In this document: positions 1-12,837 of the stretch, one piece after another
How positions within the stretch are numbered: position 1 is the stretch's first letter
How the letters are laid out: each line of letters begins with the position of its first letter
NCBI GenBank assembly: GCA_940337035.1
Contig: CALNHX010007415.1
Coordinates: 1-64,000, forward strand
Length of the DNA stretch: 64,000 nt
Direction: 5' to 3'
DNA from: Agriotes lineatus
Lineage: Eukaryota; Arthropoda; Insecta; Coleoptera; Elateridae
The notes under the pieces: generated by a model
What the model saw: the letters and a program-made list of their open reading frames with translations, nothing else
Databases searched by the model: none
What the model was told of the DNA's origin: nothing
Translations under genes and position numbers: made by a program

Positions 1-1246
1 TTCATTAATAATAAAATAACACGATGATGATACAGCGAGCTTATTTACTCAGGGGTCTTTAGCATCCCAAACACAGCTTCGCGACCTTTTAACCCGATAA
101 AATAAAATTTGGGCGTGCTGTGATAATATATGAGCTGCAGCGATGCTTCTGTAGGTTCTCCAAAATTAATTTATTTCCATTGTTTATTTACGCTTACCGG
201 AAATGAAAACTCTAAAAGTGCCTTAGCACATTAAGGGAAACGCTTAAAAACACGAGGCAGTTTCACTCGCCCCACTTCCTTGTTTAGGAAGAGATAAATC
301 AGGAGGCCTTCTAAGCTGCTTAAGATTTGTTATATGGGGAGCGTATTAAGATAAATAGACTCCGAAGTATAATCTTAATTACTAAGTGAGAATTTCTCTT
401 GAGGTGCCAGTATTTTTCATTAAGTATACTGGTTTCCGGTAAAGCACCATTTGCTGGCTGAAATGTTTAAAGCTCACGCACATCGCACACAGATAAATCC
501 CTAATTTTATTTTATTCATTAACAAATCTTCATATTGCGTGTTTTGGGTTCATATTCTGGCCGCCTTCGTTAACAGCTGTATCTACATGTAATGAAACCG
601 TCCGTCATCAAAACGTTTCGTCGTTAATTTGATGGGACTGTAAATGTTACATTTGCTCATCATTTAATCATGAGTAACGAACTCAATCATATATGGACTA
701 ACAAAATCAACTAATCTAAAGTTCTCCTAATTTAAGAAGTCCATTTAATTAATAAATATGGCTTTGGACCCTCAAATCTCAGTAAAGGATATGAAATTCG
801 GCGATTTCACCTCAGACGTTAAATTACGCAATTCCTTACTCGCTTGTGCCAATTTAATTAATCAACAATGACCCTTCTACGCCTGTAAACAGCATTGTTG
901 CAGAACATCCTGCGAAAGCCCACGGTTTCTTGCTATTGCATGTAAACCTCACGTTAGAGCTTCGACACAAATCAATGCAACATCAATGTAGTTTCGAACT
1001 GGTGATTGTTGCCGAAATGTTCCGACAGTGTGTTGTGAATAAAAGCATTTCCTTGTACGTATTGTCCTTTGCTGTCAATCGAAGTAGGTTGAATAATCGG
1101 ATTCTTTTTGTAGGTGGTTCTGCCACGGCATAGGTGAATTAAATTTGGGGAAGTCGATTAGAAACGTCTTTGTTCGACAGTATTTTTTCAGGAAGAACGT
1201 ACGCGTTTCCACTAAATTATATTAGAGACGATAACCTTAACCTACC
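1..1246. other. AT-rich DNA, no gene recognised
   Basis: No open frame here resembles a known protein and I see no terminal repeats. Short frames near 930-1133 and 1170-1427 have no recognisable motif. The second one runs into the left arm of the inverted-repeat element that follows. Confidence 0.5.
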
Positions 1247-2637
1247 TGCCAAAGACACTTCAAGAGGAAATAATGTAAATCTGTCACTTTCGTATGTCCC
1301 GAATAATCCAAGATTTGAATTGAGCACATTACAGACTTGGAGATCACCTTGTTATTATTTTAAGTCATATTTCGTGTTTACGACTAACAAATTATTTGAC
1401 ACTTCTATTTTGCAAAGTTTCCAGTAGTAGTGGGCAAATTCACGTTGTTTGCTTAGTTTGACAGGGTTTTTCGCCAGTGTGAACTTTATTCTCACCCTTC
1501 TTTCCCTGTGTGCAAATCGAGATCACAAGTATTTGTTGACGAACAACCCTTTTCTGGTAAATATAGGTTCGATGCGATATTAAGGAAAACTGAGAGTTTA
1601 TTAAAAAATAAGTTCGTTCTGGGTATAGTGGGAACCAACCGTACTTCACTCCTATAGGATTTACTACCTATATGTTGATAGTTTGGCAGATATCTTTTAC
1701 TTAAAATAAAAATGCTTGTCTGATCTTCAACCTCTCATGTTGAATTTGTCAGCAACAAATTGATTCTTCGGCTAATTCTCCGAAAATGGTACATACTTTA
1801 TGACTACTTGGATATACTTGCCTGCCGGCTAGTTAGGAAGACCGGGTTCAGTTCTTTAAGTACTAATATATTATTAAAAGCCTAAAGGGCGGCAACGAAT
1901 CTTTACCAAATAACGGCAAGTGTGTCCAGGCATCAAACTGAGAATTCGCATTCTCAAGTAGCACATAATTTCCTCAAAGAAAAACTCAAATTATGCACAG
2001 GTAGCAATAACAAATAATAACACCAAAATTCTATTATGGCAGTATAATATATAGTTTCATACTAGGTAGAATTCAGTACAAATATCAGATAAATAATAGT
2101 ACAAATTAGTACGAATTTCAAATAATTATTTGCCGGTCTGAAGTTAATCAGTAGTACAAATTTGAAATATAAGGCCGACACAACAGTTCTAACAAAGGTA
2201 CACACATGATCCAAAACAGTTTAAAATTAAATGCGGTCGCAATTAACCCAGACACCCTGGTTACTGCAGTAACTGTCTTTTAACAAACTCTCAGTTTTCC
2301 TTAATATCGCATCGAAGCCATATTTACCAGAAAAGAGTTGTTCGTCAACAAATACTTGTGATCTCGATTTGCACACAGAGAAAGAAGGGTGAGAATAAAG
2401 TTCACACTGGCGATAAACCATGTCAAACCAAGCAAACAACGTAAATTTGCCCACTGCTACTGCAAACTTTGCAAAATAGAAGTGTCAAATAATTTGTTAG
2501 TCGTAGATATGATATACGACTTAAAATAATAACAAGGTGATCTCCAAGTCTGTAATGTGCTCAATTCAAATCTTGGATCATTCGGGACATACGAAAGTGA
2601 GAGATTTACATTATTTCATTTTCAAGTGTCTTTGGCA
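1247..2637. mobile_element. Inverted-repeat element with 358-bp arms and zinc-finger-like remnants
   Basis: The segment 1247-1604 reappears in reverse complement at 2280-2637 with only scattered mismatches, around a spacer of about 675 bp. Long near-identical inverted arms are typical of foldback or TIR-type DNA transposons. The arms still encode scraps resembling a C2H2 zinc-finger linker. Left arm, minus strand: HTGEKPC followed by QTKQTT. Right arm, plus strand: HTGDKPC. Both fall in short broken frames without the expected Cys2His2 finger. I see no clear target-site duplication at the outer edges, so the true element may be longer than the arms. No transposase is visible, so this would be a non-autonomous copy. 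A segmental inverted duplication of a gene fragment is the main alternative. Confidence 0.7.
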
Positions 2638-3891
2638 AGATCGACATTATTAAATTACGATTACCTACATTAAATTTAAGATAACACGTTATCTTAGTTA
2701 AACTCAACAACATATAACCATAACAATCTAAATTTAAACTTGAAATGTTGTATTTTAACTAATTTTATGTTTTTAAGGAACTTTTTCTATTAACAGTGAA
2801 CTCTAAGATGCTATAAATGGTACTTCTCTCTTGAAGCATTTTCATGTTATCTAATTTATCGACATTCTGTACATTTAATTTGAGATTTTCTGATGGTAAA
2901 CTTATTTATTCAAGAAGCAGAACTTTTTATAAAGAATGACTTTTTGTCGTAAAATCAATAATCATTTTTTTTTCTCTTGTCAGCTTCATCCGGGGACACA
3001 CTGTATACGTACACTGTTTGGTTCTTATTCCCAGCAGGATATGAATGTATGATTACCGGATTATAGGTGATAACAAGCAGGCCGGAACGAGATATATTGA
3101 CAAACATTTCGCTATATTGAGGTAAAAACGAGTCTTGAGCTCCTACGACTGAGTTAACTAGCAAACAAAGGGAAATCTAAATTCATAGTACAGTAGAGTC
3201 TAGGGCACAGGAAAACGCCGCATTACGCCCATTCCTTATTAGGAAGTTTCTATTGTAGTTTTCATTAAGATTTTTTATTTCTGAAATGCATTTTTAGTAT
3301 AGAAATACAGGGTATCCCAGAATTGCCTCCTCACCGATTAGTAATGAATTCCTTAGGTTATAATAAATCGATTAAACCTAATATACCTTAGTACAAGGTC
3401 TCTCCAGCAAGAAGTTATAGGGCCTTGAATTTCATTTTTTTATATTTTACTTTTATGTTAATTTCCACAAATGTAAAGATGCCGATTTAAATTTTAGTAC
3501 ACATGAACACTATTATGTACTGCATTAGTAAAAAATGTTTGATACACTAGACTGTAAGAGGCACTTTACCTATATTTGAAAACTCTTTTTGGCTATAAGT
3601 TTGTTACTTATAACATTTATTTAAATTTTAAGTTATTATCCGAAAGAAAATTAGAAAACGTAAAACTAAAGTACTCTTAGTTCATAAGCCTGAACGCAAC
3701 CGTTGACCTTAACATGCCCATCAAAGGTTTTTGGTTGTCATTAAGACGCGTAATTATCAAGTAGCCATAATCACAACAACAATGGGTAATGATAAATAAT
3801 AAATCAATTAATGAGGTTAATAACAGATTTTCTGTTGTAGCACGTAATTTTCAGGGGATTTAGGAATTCCAAGATATTACTTCTTCTTATT
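2638..3891. other. AT-rich DNA, no gene recognised
   Basis: No protein similarity is recognisable. A 69-residue minus-strand frame at 2955-3164 has no motif. A homopolymer T tract lies near 2966. Confidence 0.4.
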
Positions 3892-4359
3892 TTTTTTACT
3901 TCCTTTTACAATAAAGGAAGTATTGGAATCACCCCAAAAATTCGAAGTTGAGTTTTTAACAGATCTTCACGTTTTAGAGTCCCCTGATCCCAAAAAACAT
4001 GTTTTTTCATTGGTCTGTCTGTGTGTCTGTCTGTCTGTGAACAGAATATCTCAAAAACGGAAAGAGGTATGGCGTTGAAACTTCATATATAAGTTTTGTG
4101 TACTATGTAGATGCGACAGCAAGCTTTTGAAGAAAATCGCATAACCTGAAATAGGTGTTTACTCTTGTGAGTTTTCAGTTTTTTTCGATATTTTCAAAAA
4201 CGGCTCTAACGATTTTTTTTAAACTTTACATTTTTAATGTTTATTGATGTGAGCTAGGTGATTTTCCAGTTGAATACTTCTAAAATGGGGTTCTTTTGTG
4301 TTTTTTTCTATTTTTATTAACTCCTATTTTAAATAGAACACCCGGTATATTATGACATT

Positions 4360-6581
4360 AACACGACTCGGTCCCGTGGCCTCGTTGGAGGGCGGGCGAG
4401 AGGTAAACAGAATGGCTTTTGGCAACTGTTGTTGATTTTGCCCTGGGAACTCAGTCGGCCAATGGCGCTTTCCCTGGTAGATGGGGCAGACCTCAGGGTG
4501 AGAGCAAGAAAGAGAGGAACAAACAACACGCTGTGGAGGCGGTGCCAATCCGGAACGGCGCGCTTCTCGAGACGCTGGGGCGGTTCCGGGGAGCGGAAGA
4601 GCTTTTCGGTGCGATGGCGTCGTACCGAGCTGGAGCGTTGTCGGCGGCGATCGCCGGGGATTAGACGGGGCTGCTCGCTCAGGGGTGCTCGGGGGCGCGG
4701 GAGCGTTGAGGCCTGGCGCCTGGGGTCCCTGGCGGAGGACCAAGGGTCGTTTGATGGGTGGTGGCGTGGTGGCCAGGGTATGGGGGCCGCCGCGCTGCGG
4801 AGGACGGCGTTCCACAATCGCTCGAACTCGCGGTACTCGAAGGGCTCGGGATGGAGATCCAGTTCCCACTCCGGCAGTTGGGCAGGCGGGTGCCTTCGTC
4901 GCTGGGGGCGGGGCTCCGCGGGCGAGCACGGTCTGTTGAAGCGGCGGGCTGGTCAGCCGCAACGCTTGGGGCAGGGGCGAGATCGGGCGTCCGGAGCGGT
5001 GTCCCTGGAGAGCTTCTGGCGGACTGGCCGGTTCGGGGGTGGTGGGGGACGAGGACACAAACAGGCGGTCGTACGACTCCTGTAATCTGAAATGGCAGAA
5101 TACACAAAATCTTTATAAAATTACGACTGACGTAGCGCCGAAGAGCAAAAAAAAACAAAAAACACTCGTAAAACAATGGAAGTTGCGCTGGGGGTGGCCT
5201 GATTACGTCATCCTGTTTCCAATCTCTCGTCCGCACGGTGCGACTCAGAGCGAGTGTTTTTGAGCCGGAGTCTGAAGGAGCAGAAAATTCTCTAAGTGGC
5301 TCGCTTCGGGAGAACTTTCTAAGTCCCTTGAACACTTAGGACCTGGTTCGCACAGGGGTGCGTGTTAGAGCAAGTGTTTTGCAGCCGGAGTCGGAAGGCG
5401 CAGAAAATTCTCTAAGTGGCTCGCTTCGGAAAAAACTTTCTAAGTCCCTTGAACACTTAGGCCCTGGTTCGCACAAGGGTGCGTGTTAGAGCAAGTGTTG
5501 GTTGGAACTCGATGCTGATACTGGATTTTGATGGTTGGAACTGATGGCTGGAACTGATGTCTGGAACTAGAAAGTTTCCTCAAGAAGCCTGGGGTTTTTA
5601 AAGGTCTGGCCGACTTTGTCTTCCGCATCCTTGCTCGTGATTGGCTGAACGGCAGTGGGGACGCTTGCAGATTTGATATGAATTGGATCCGCGGCTCTGA
5701 TGTCCGCGGCGCGAGGTGCTATCTTGTCGAAAACATGTGCATGGTTTTCGTCTCCAAAAAACTCGAATTTTGAGCCTTTACTGGGCATGTTTCGCTTGCA
5801 TAGTACTATAGTTACGATTTATTAAATTCTTCCTACACTAGCATCAATGTGGTCGTGATGCGGATTTCTTTGATGCTGTGGTGATCCGCGAACTTCTCCG
5901 TGATCAGGGTTGTTGTCTCATACTTGCACTGGTTAGGCGATTTTTTGCATCCTAAAAGGGCCGGTGTTTTTACTTTAATTAACGTTCGCGATGTGTATTT
6001 TAATTGTTCTCTTTTTTGACCGCGGGTTGAACCCGGATCTTCCCTAGTCCATCCGGTGCCTGATGCTTTATGGGGCCCTGTCAGTTTTCCCACTGAAACT
6101 GCATATTTCGCTGTCTGCGACAGGTTCCGAGAAGTTTCTAATGCTTTATGGCTTTGTTGATTCGTCCATCGGTGTGCTTTTAGGACGTTTGTTTTTCCTG
6201 CGGCGTGTAATGGATTTGTCCTTGCTCTTTCCTATATGCGAGACTTACGATCCCCCGTTTCCTTACAGAAAACAAGAGCACCTGAATGTGTGTAATTGGG
6301 GTTCCTGTAATTATTGCCGCGGCTCGGAGTCGCGGAATTTAGTGGCCGGTGCAATCCTTTTGTTGAGCTGTCGTCTTTAGCTTTGACGTATTTATTAGGA
6401 TTACGGCCCGGGCGGGCCGTGGGAGCTTCTTAAAACTTTTACGCGGCTTCTGTTCGCCAGCTGGGGGACGGCGTCCTTTCGGTTCGCGATGTACTTATTA
6501 ATGTCGCTTTTTGATTGCATTACGAGGGCGTAACAAATACTTATGATCATGGAGGCCCTTGCGTGTCTCCGGATCATATCA
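4360..6581. mobile_element. 2.2-kb GC-rich insertion with 5-bp TSD, possible solo LTR
   Basis: The boundaries come from comparing the interrupted repeat with its uninterrupted copy near 28900. The host sequence breaks after ACATT (4355-4359) and resumes at ACATT (6582-6586), giving a 5-bp target duplication around 2222 bp. The insert is much more GC-rich than its surroundings, especially 4370-5060. It contains a direct tandem repeat at 5238-5498. The ends are not inverted repeats. A 5-bp duplication without TIRs fits a solo LTR or non-autonomous LTR derivative; on the minus strand the element would begin TGATATGATCC. No integrase, RT or primer-binding site is recognisable. The many overlapping frames in 4400-5300 on both strands are what GC-rich DNA gives by chance, and I call none of them genes. 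Confidence 0.7.
5238..5498. repeat. Tandem repeat, about 123-bp unit, two copies plus partial
   Basis: A unit starting near GTGCG and containing AGAAAATTCTCTAAGTGGC is repeated head to tail, with a partial third copy (GGGTGCGTGTTAGAGCAAG). Adjacent units differ by a few substitutions and small indels. It lies inside the 4360-6581 insertion. Confidence 0.8.
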
Positions 6582-6982
6582 ACATTTTTGAATTCAGCTT
6601 CAAATTCTAGAGAAAATTTGTCTCTTGAACTAACACTCTATTTTGTACCGTTTTTGTAAAATTTGCAATTTTTGTAAATTTTTGACAAATGCTTAAAAAT
6701 TTAAAATAAAATATTTGGCTAATTATAAGATCACTGTAAAAGGAAGTTGTGTGCATGTATCACACCAGATTTTTACACAACCAGGTATTATAGTGTGGCT
6801 CGACCTAGTACTTACATTTGAAATCCTTTTTTCAAAGATATATCTTTCACAGAAATATTTGCCTTTGTAATATGTCTTTCTTTTTCGAAAAGGTATAAAA
6901 ATACCTTGATATTTTCTAAACACAACAGTTTGGAAATTCAGCTCACCAAATATTAATGTCAGAGAAGGACAATTTAAAATAC

Positions 6983-7848
6983 CGGGTTACAAAGAGACCA
7001 GGGCCATGTCTCTATCTCCTTTACTTTTGAACGAATTTGGATAAAATTTGATACAAGGATACTAGACATAATTTAGAATTGAGATACAAATGTAATCAAA
7101 ATGACCGATTTCCGGTTTCACCGTAAATAACACTAACTTTGATTTTCTAAATGGATCGTTCTATATATTTTATGTTTTTCGCAATCTACGACTCAAATTA
7201 CGTACAACAGTGTTGCCAAATTTGCTTAGATATTACACAAGGCACTGAAGTTTAGCTTTTTATCACGAATGTGGATTTAGTTGTGGAGGCCCGTAAGGCC
7301 AAGGCATATAAACTACATGAGGGATAAAAAGGAACTTCAGTGCCAAGGAGTACATTATGTTTTATTTGAAATCGAGAAATCCTGAAATTACAACATTTTA
7401 ACCAACATTTTTAGGTTATGTTAACGTCGGTTGACGTTTATCTGTCGCCCCACCACCTACAAAAAAGTGGTGGATTACTTTACTGCCGATTTCTCGTAAT
7501 TTAATGACGATTTCGACGTACTTCAATGCCGATTTCAAATAAATAATTATTTGTCACGACCTTCTATGGTAAAAAATAAAATTTGAAAAATATATTCTTA
7601 TGTTTGAAAATATTAAAAACTGGCAGGACTATTCTACGTAATCTAACTCAGATTCTGAACAACATAACATATATAGGGAGATCAAATTTAAAGTTGGTGT
7701 AATTTCCGGTGAAACCGGAAGTTGACCATTTTGACTATATCTCTCCGCCAATCAGAAATTAGGTCTAGTGTTTTTGTGTAAAATGTTATCCAAATCAATT
7801 CATAAATAAAGAAGATATAAGCATGGCCCTGATCTTATTGTCACCCGT
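6983..7848. mobile_element. Diverged long-TIR foldback element
   Basis: The sequence from 6983 (CGGGTTAC, then AGGGCCATG) matches the reverse complement of the sequence ending at 7848 (CATGGCCCT, then GTCACCCG) over about 220 bp. Shared blocks include TTCCGGTTTCACCG near 7108-7121 and its complement near 7709-7725. The arms are clearly diverged. The central 400 bp has no coding frame. This suggests an old non-autonomous DNA transposon with long TIRs. No target duplication could be confirmed. Confidence 0.6.
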
Positions 7849-9288
7849 CGATATACTATCTCAGTAAGTTAAGGAAAATAACACATGCTCTTGTAAATGA
7901 TAGCCCGATTTATCCGAAGGCATTGTTAACGACCCCTCAGGTGTCTTATTTCGTACTACCATATTTAGTGCGTGTTTCCCTATCTACCACGTACAGAATG
8001 TCGTTTCTAAGGATACAGATCCCAGTGCCTAGCTACGGTTTTCGTAATTACTAGTGGTAAGGTTATATGGAAATATATAGCTCTGTCATAAATCAGAAAA
8101 ATAAGGATACTTACTTCTTACAAATTATTCTAAAGAATACAAATATTAAGGGCGTAATACCACGGATTAGAAGTATTGATGCTGAAATCATCAAAATTTA
8201 AAAAATAAATAAATATTACTGTTTAATCCACTAGTAGCAAACCATGCGATATTAAAAGCCTTTTATTCTTGCAAAATTTAACAGTAACAAAATGGCTTGA
8301 GCCAATATTTCGAAGTATACAAAATGTGGTAGCTCAAGTAGTTAGCCGTTTACTAGACACCAGTTATGTCCTGTTTGTCAACATATTTAATGGTAATTTC
8401 ACAAAGTCACTACTAAATTTGATAATTAGGTAGATTATCTCACTATCTGAACGTCACGTTGAAATACAGAAGGCAACATACAAAGTAAGTGTTCCCCAAA
8501 TATTGAAAAGATATTATATACTAGCGTTCTGCACCCAAATTGGGCGCGAAACAATTCATTTAATGCAATTTGTACAAGAGTGATCCATTTTGTGTGTCGA
8601 GTTAATTTTGAGGTTAAAAAAAAATAGTCAGTTATAAAAATTTGACAACCCTACTACTGGCTTACTTGCGTCGCCCTGAGTCGATTGACACCAAAATCAG
8701 CCAATTCGGCCCACGGGTTCGCTCTCAAAGTGGCGTCAAGCAAGCAAGCAAGCAATGACAATTATTATGTCGGATTAGCAATTCTGTTCTAGAACAATCA
8801 CAATGGAGAAACGAAAACCACCTCAAAATGCGCGTATGATAGTTTTTTGAAGTACGTTATTTCCAAACGTGTAATTATCATCCCAAATTTTGCTGTCAAG
8901 CTAAGGATCTACTTAGCTAATTACAAACCTCGCTATAGAACTCCTATTCTCGCTCCCGTTCGCGTCCATATGTTAAAGCATACTTGAAATGCAATCCGAG
9001 GCAGCCGCTTTGATTTCCTGCTAAATTTACAGGCGCCTGTCGGAAGCGAGCTTTGCAGTCGCAGATACGAGAAAAGTTCACCGGAGTCACAAAAGGGGAC
9101 GAGTTTTTGTAAAGAAAGTATTGAAAAAGTACAAATTGAGGAAATCGGTACGTAAGTTAAATATTGGATCTAAAGTTTTCGCGACAAAATTGCGTTGAGC
9201 TGATGGCAGACGCAGTTCGTCTACTTCTTACCTTTAGTTTAGTTTTCTTAGAGCTAAGACATCAATAGATATTTCAAATTAGTTTATC
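7849..9288. other. No gene recognised
   Basis: AT-rich DNA with a short (AAGC)n run near 8739-8755 and a somewhat more GC-rich island at about 8900-9110. No frame resembles a known protein and no paired terminal repeats are seen. Confidence 0.4.
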
Positions 9289-9644
9289 AATAGTAATTTA
9301 CTATACAAGTGCGTACAGCTAGTCTTTAGTCACGAGTGGGGCAGAGTTAAAACGCGAGTGACGCTTAACGCATATCGTACAATACTTTATCTTCGATATA
9401 ATCTAGAAAACAGGGTAAATAATAAAAAAAAATGGTATAAATTAGGATTACTAGCAAACGGTCGTAATTTTGAGTGGTTAAAAATTTTAAAACACGTTGC
9501 TACTGACGACGTGCCTAATGAAATCTTTTAAACACGGTGGTATTGTTGACGTAAACTAATGAAAACATGTTATTAAACATTAGTTTTACAAACTTAAAAC
9601 TGTCAACTAAAAGTCAATTTTGCACACTGTCGTAGATAAAAAAA
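9289..9644 (+). mobile_element. Palindrome-headed element, degenerate copy g
   Basis: Begins AATAGTAATTTACTATAC and ends GTAGATAAAAAAAG, in direct parallel with copy f at 19079-19470. Both share blocks such as ATGAAATCTTTTAAACACG and TTTTACAAACTTAAAACT in the same order. The head palindrome is shortened: the right arm between the central 'GCGAGTGACGC' and 'ATCGTACAATAC' has lost much of its partner sequence. It is non-coding. It belongs to the family described at 18071-18438. Confidence 0.7.
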
Positions 9645-12600
9645 GATTTTATTTCAGTTGACCTGATTTTAAGCTAAAATATATGTTTGTTTGGTAAATC
9701 AATTTTCTGGTTAACGTGAATCCTTGTGATGTATATCTCTCAAAACTACTTCTAATACGTTTGTTATTTACTACAAAGGCCTATTAAGAAATGTTAAACC
9801 TGTATGTAAAGTGACTATTTAGTGGCAGACTTGTGTGCCTACTATTATACTAGATGATTTGACAGTAAAATACGAGGGGTGCTTATTGTCTTTAACATGA
9901 ATGGCTTTTGAATAGATTTTTCCTAGTAACCGTACTTGCCTTACTACATGATTGAAAACCAAACTACGAAGTTTTATTAGTCGATCTCTAATAGTTTATC
10001 AGTTGTATAAACTGCAAATAGTGGTTTCGCAAATATTTTAAGAAATGAAACAAAGTGAACTTTAATCGCTCATTAAATATTTAGAAAGAAATGCTTAACG
10101 CTTTAAGAAATTCCTATACTTATTACTATAGTTTGTTATACTTGATTTGGTTATAACTTGATATTGTTATTATATAAAGAAATAAAAGAATTAATCTCAT
10201 ATGGGTCGTGTTATATTTTCAATAAATTAATTGTAAACGATTTGAATAATGCTGATTTAACTACTGGGATCACTACAATACTGGACAATATTTAACTGAT
10301 GGGAACTTAATTTAAATATGGCGATCTAACATCACAATTCGAAAAAAAATTCGCTATTATTCGACAATTATCTGTGATGACGTAATTAAAGCGTTGCCTA
10401 TGTGATAATAATTGCAGTTAAATTCAATCTTCTAGGAGCAACTTTCCTGACCTTTATGTTGCTTTCCCAATTGAAACTAGGGCTCAACACGTGCCGCGCC
10501 AAGCCCCACGATGTCTGGGCCCCTCTTTCTTTCTTCGTTGGCCTGTCGATACAAACCGCTGACGCTTGCAGAACGACTCCTGTTGCTTGCCCACTGCGAA
10601 AGCAGCTTCAATTCATCTGTTGCCTAACACCAAAATTAATACCACTTCACAGCTTGGATTCCTTTCCTATATTGCTTCTCTTCGATCTTGCATTGTTTTA
10701 CATGATTTCCCAGTCGTTCTGATTACATTTTGTTGTTCAAATCAAAGTTAACACTATTTTTAATATTGTTTTACAAAATATTATCAAAGCCAATGCTATT
10801 TTCTACAATTTGCAAAAATGAAACTAGCACGTTTCTGGAACACTGTATAAAATTCAAAGGTGGCAGAACAATCTACGAACATTGGTCTCTTTCAGGGTAT
10901 ATTTAATGCAACATTGATATTGTGAATGCATTCGAGATGATCGTAGGTTGACAGCACTGGTCTATTGTATACAGCATTAGTTACAAAACTTCGTGACTGC
11001 ATTAAAAAAGGAGAGAAAAGTTGTGACATGGAATATTCTTTCTTTGGGATAACTCGCTGTTTCAAAAGAGTTTTATTTGAAAGTTACGGAGCATTCCCCT
11101 ATTCCAAATCTAAATGTGTTTCTTTGGGAAACAAAAATATCGATGATACTATTATAGCACGAATGCAGAAATTTTGTGATCAAAACTCTTGAGTTTCCCA
11201 AGACAGCTGCTGATATGATTGAACATAAGTGGAATATGTGTCAAGGGGATTACAATGAAAACCAATGTAGTCTGTTCTAGGGATAAAAACTATGCGTCTG
11301 TGGTATATACGGCTTTATAGAGCAATACCAACGTTACTTCAAACGCATCTAGCGTAAAATCAATGACTGTATATTCAGAATACTATCTTTGAAGTATTTT
11401 AAATCTCTAGTCATAGCACGGGACGAAAATACTTGGGCAGTTGTGATAATTTTAAACCCACAAGAAGACATTCAGCAGTTTTTGTAATGGTAAGGAAATG
11501 TTTTGTTCACTCTTAATTTTAGCCCTAGTGATCTTTCTCACCTTTAGGTTTGTTTAACAATTACTTAATTGCTACGTTTTTTAAGTACATATTGTGAAGG
11601 TATATTGTTAATAATATTATGATTATGATTTAAATAAATAAATACCCTACACATATTTTTATTTTTATTTGAAATCAAATTTTAACTGATTAAAATCAAT
11701 AATAATCCGTATCAATGGGTTCATTGAATTTGTGTTTTGGCCTTTTTTAGTATCGCACACATCTGCAAATAAAATAAATTATGGCTAGCTCAATTTTGAT
11801 AGTCATGGACTCAAAATCTGGTTGGGTTCCCCTATTTGTTCAAAATAAAAATCTCTGTGTTACGCCACTGGGCTATGAAATTTAGAAGTATCAATTGCGC
11901 AAACTCGCTGCGCTGTCAAAATTATTTATTACCAAATTGATCTGACGTGCGGTTCGATTCTTTGTTGATTAGTGAATTTAATAGCAAATCCATGAACAAC
12001 TAAACAGGTAAATCAAATTTCGCGCTTTATTAAGCGTGCCTAATTGTGTTTTGTTTTAGATCGACGTAGTAGCGTCCTTCACAGGCAAATGTTTCATTAA
12101 GGCGTCCCTACATAACCTCAACTTAGATTTACAAATTCTGGAACTCCTGGACTATTTTGACGTATTGTAAAAATGGGATCAGCTTCCTCTCAACAAGCTC
12201 GTTCCTCGTGGTAAATTTCGTAGCTCTCGCACGCTTATTTGTATGACCTCACTAACCTTAACCTCACTTAGGCTGCGGCTGGTAGTTCGGAGAGCTTCTC
12301 GTGCAGCTTGTGGCTGGATGCTGGACTCCCAGGATGCTGTGACTGCTGTGCTGGCCTCGTACACACCGGGCGGAACTGCTAACATCCTCACTCAGGCTCT
12401 GGACCCCTAATGATGCCCGCAACTTGTGCTCGGAAAGGTGAACTGGTCTGCCGATCTTCTCTATTTTTTTTATGTGCTGGATTTTAATGCCCACATTCAC
12501 ACATGTACACTAGGGTCTTCTGATCAAGCCGTTATAATCAATTTTAATTTATATTAATGATAACTGGTATAAAAGTTAAATAATCTGGAGACACAATTTG

Positions 12601-12837
12601 GCTTGTCTTGAAATAATTTATTTTCAATTGTTTTTTTGCGTCTGTTAACAACAATTGCCTATCTGGCTACATAAAAACGGAAGTTAACTGAACACAATGC
12701 AAATTCTTATAATCTAAATTTACAAATCATATAAATAAAGGAGAACGATCCAAATGTGTGTGTCCGTCACGACAATTGCAGACGCGATGACCCCCATTTG
12801 CGTTTGTTTGCATTTCGCCGTTGCTTCGATTTCGTGA
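9645..12837. other. No gene recognised
   Basis: Mostly AT-rich. Two pockets are locally open: 10402-10722 (106 residues, hydrophobic N-terminus) and 10965-11192 (75 residues). Neither contains a motif I recognise or a convincing gene structure. A GC-richer patch at 12180-12500 has short frames on both strands, also unrecognised. Confidence 0.4.

Larger units (their letters stand above)
3892..6774 (+). mobile_element. Hairpin/GTCT repeat, copy 1, split by a 2.2-kb insertion
   Basis: This repeat opens with a hairpin (ACTTCCTTT, loop, AAGGAAGT at about 3899-3922). It continues through a GTCT microsatellite (about 4014-4038) and an 'AACACCCGG' segment near 4337. It resumes after an insertion at 6582 and runs to about 6774. 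The order of shared sequence matches 28537-29098 on both sides of the insertion, which shows the two parts were once contiguous. The other copy lacks the roughly 110-bp stretch holding the microsatellite. A start hairpin plus a GTCT microsatellite recalls DINE-1/Helentron-associated repeats, but no Helitron-type ends are demonstrated. No coding capacity is seen. Confidence 0.7.

Noticed and set aside
4324..5335. Long overlapping frames on both strands (up to 244 residues)
   Set aside because: They coincide with the GC-richest part of the 2.2-kb insertion, overlap in several phases, are low-complexity Pro/Arg/Gly-rich and show no domain.
10402..11192. Frames of 106 and 75 residues
   Set aside because: No motif, no splice context, no start support. 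The first is hydrophobic by composition only.
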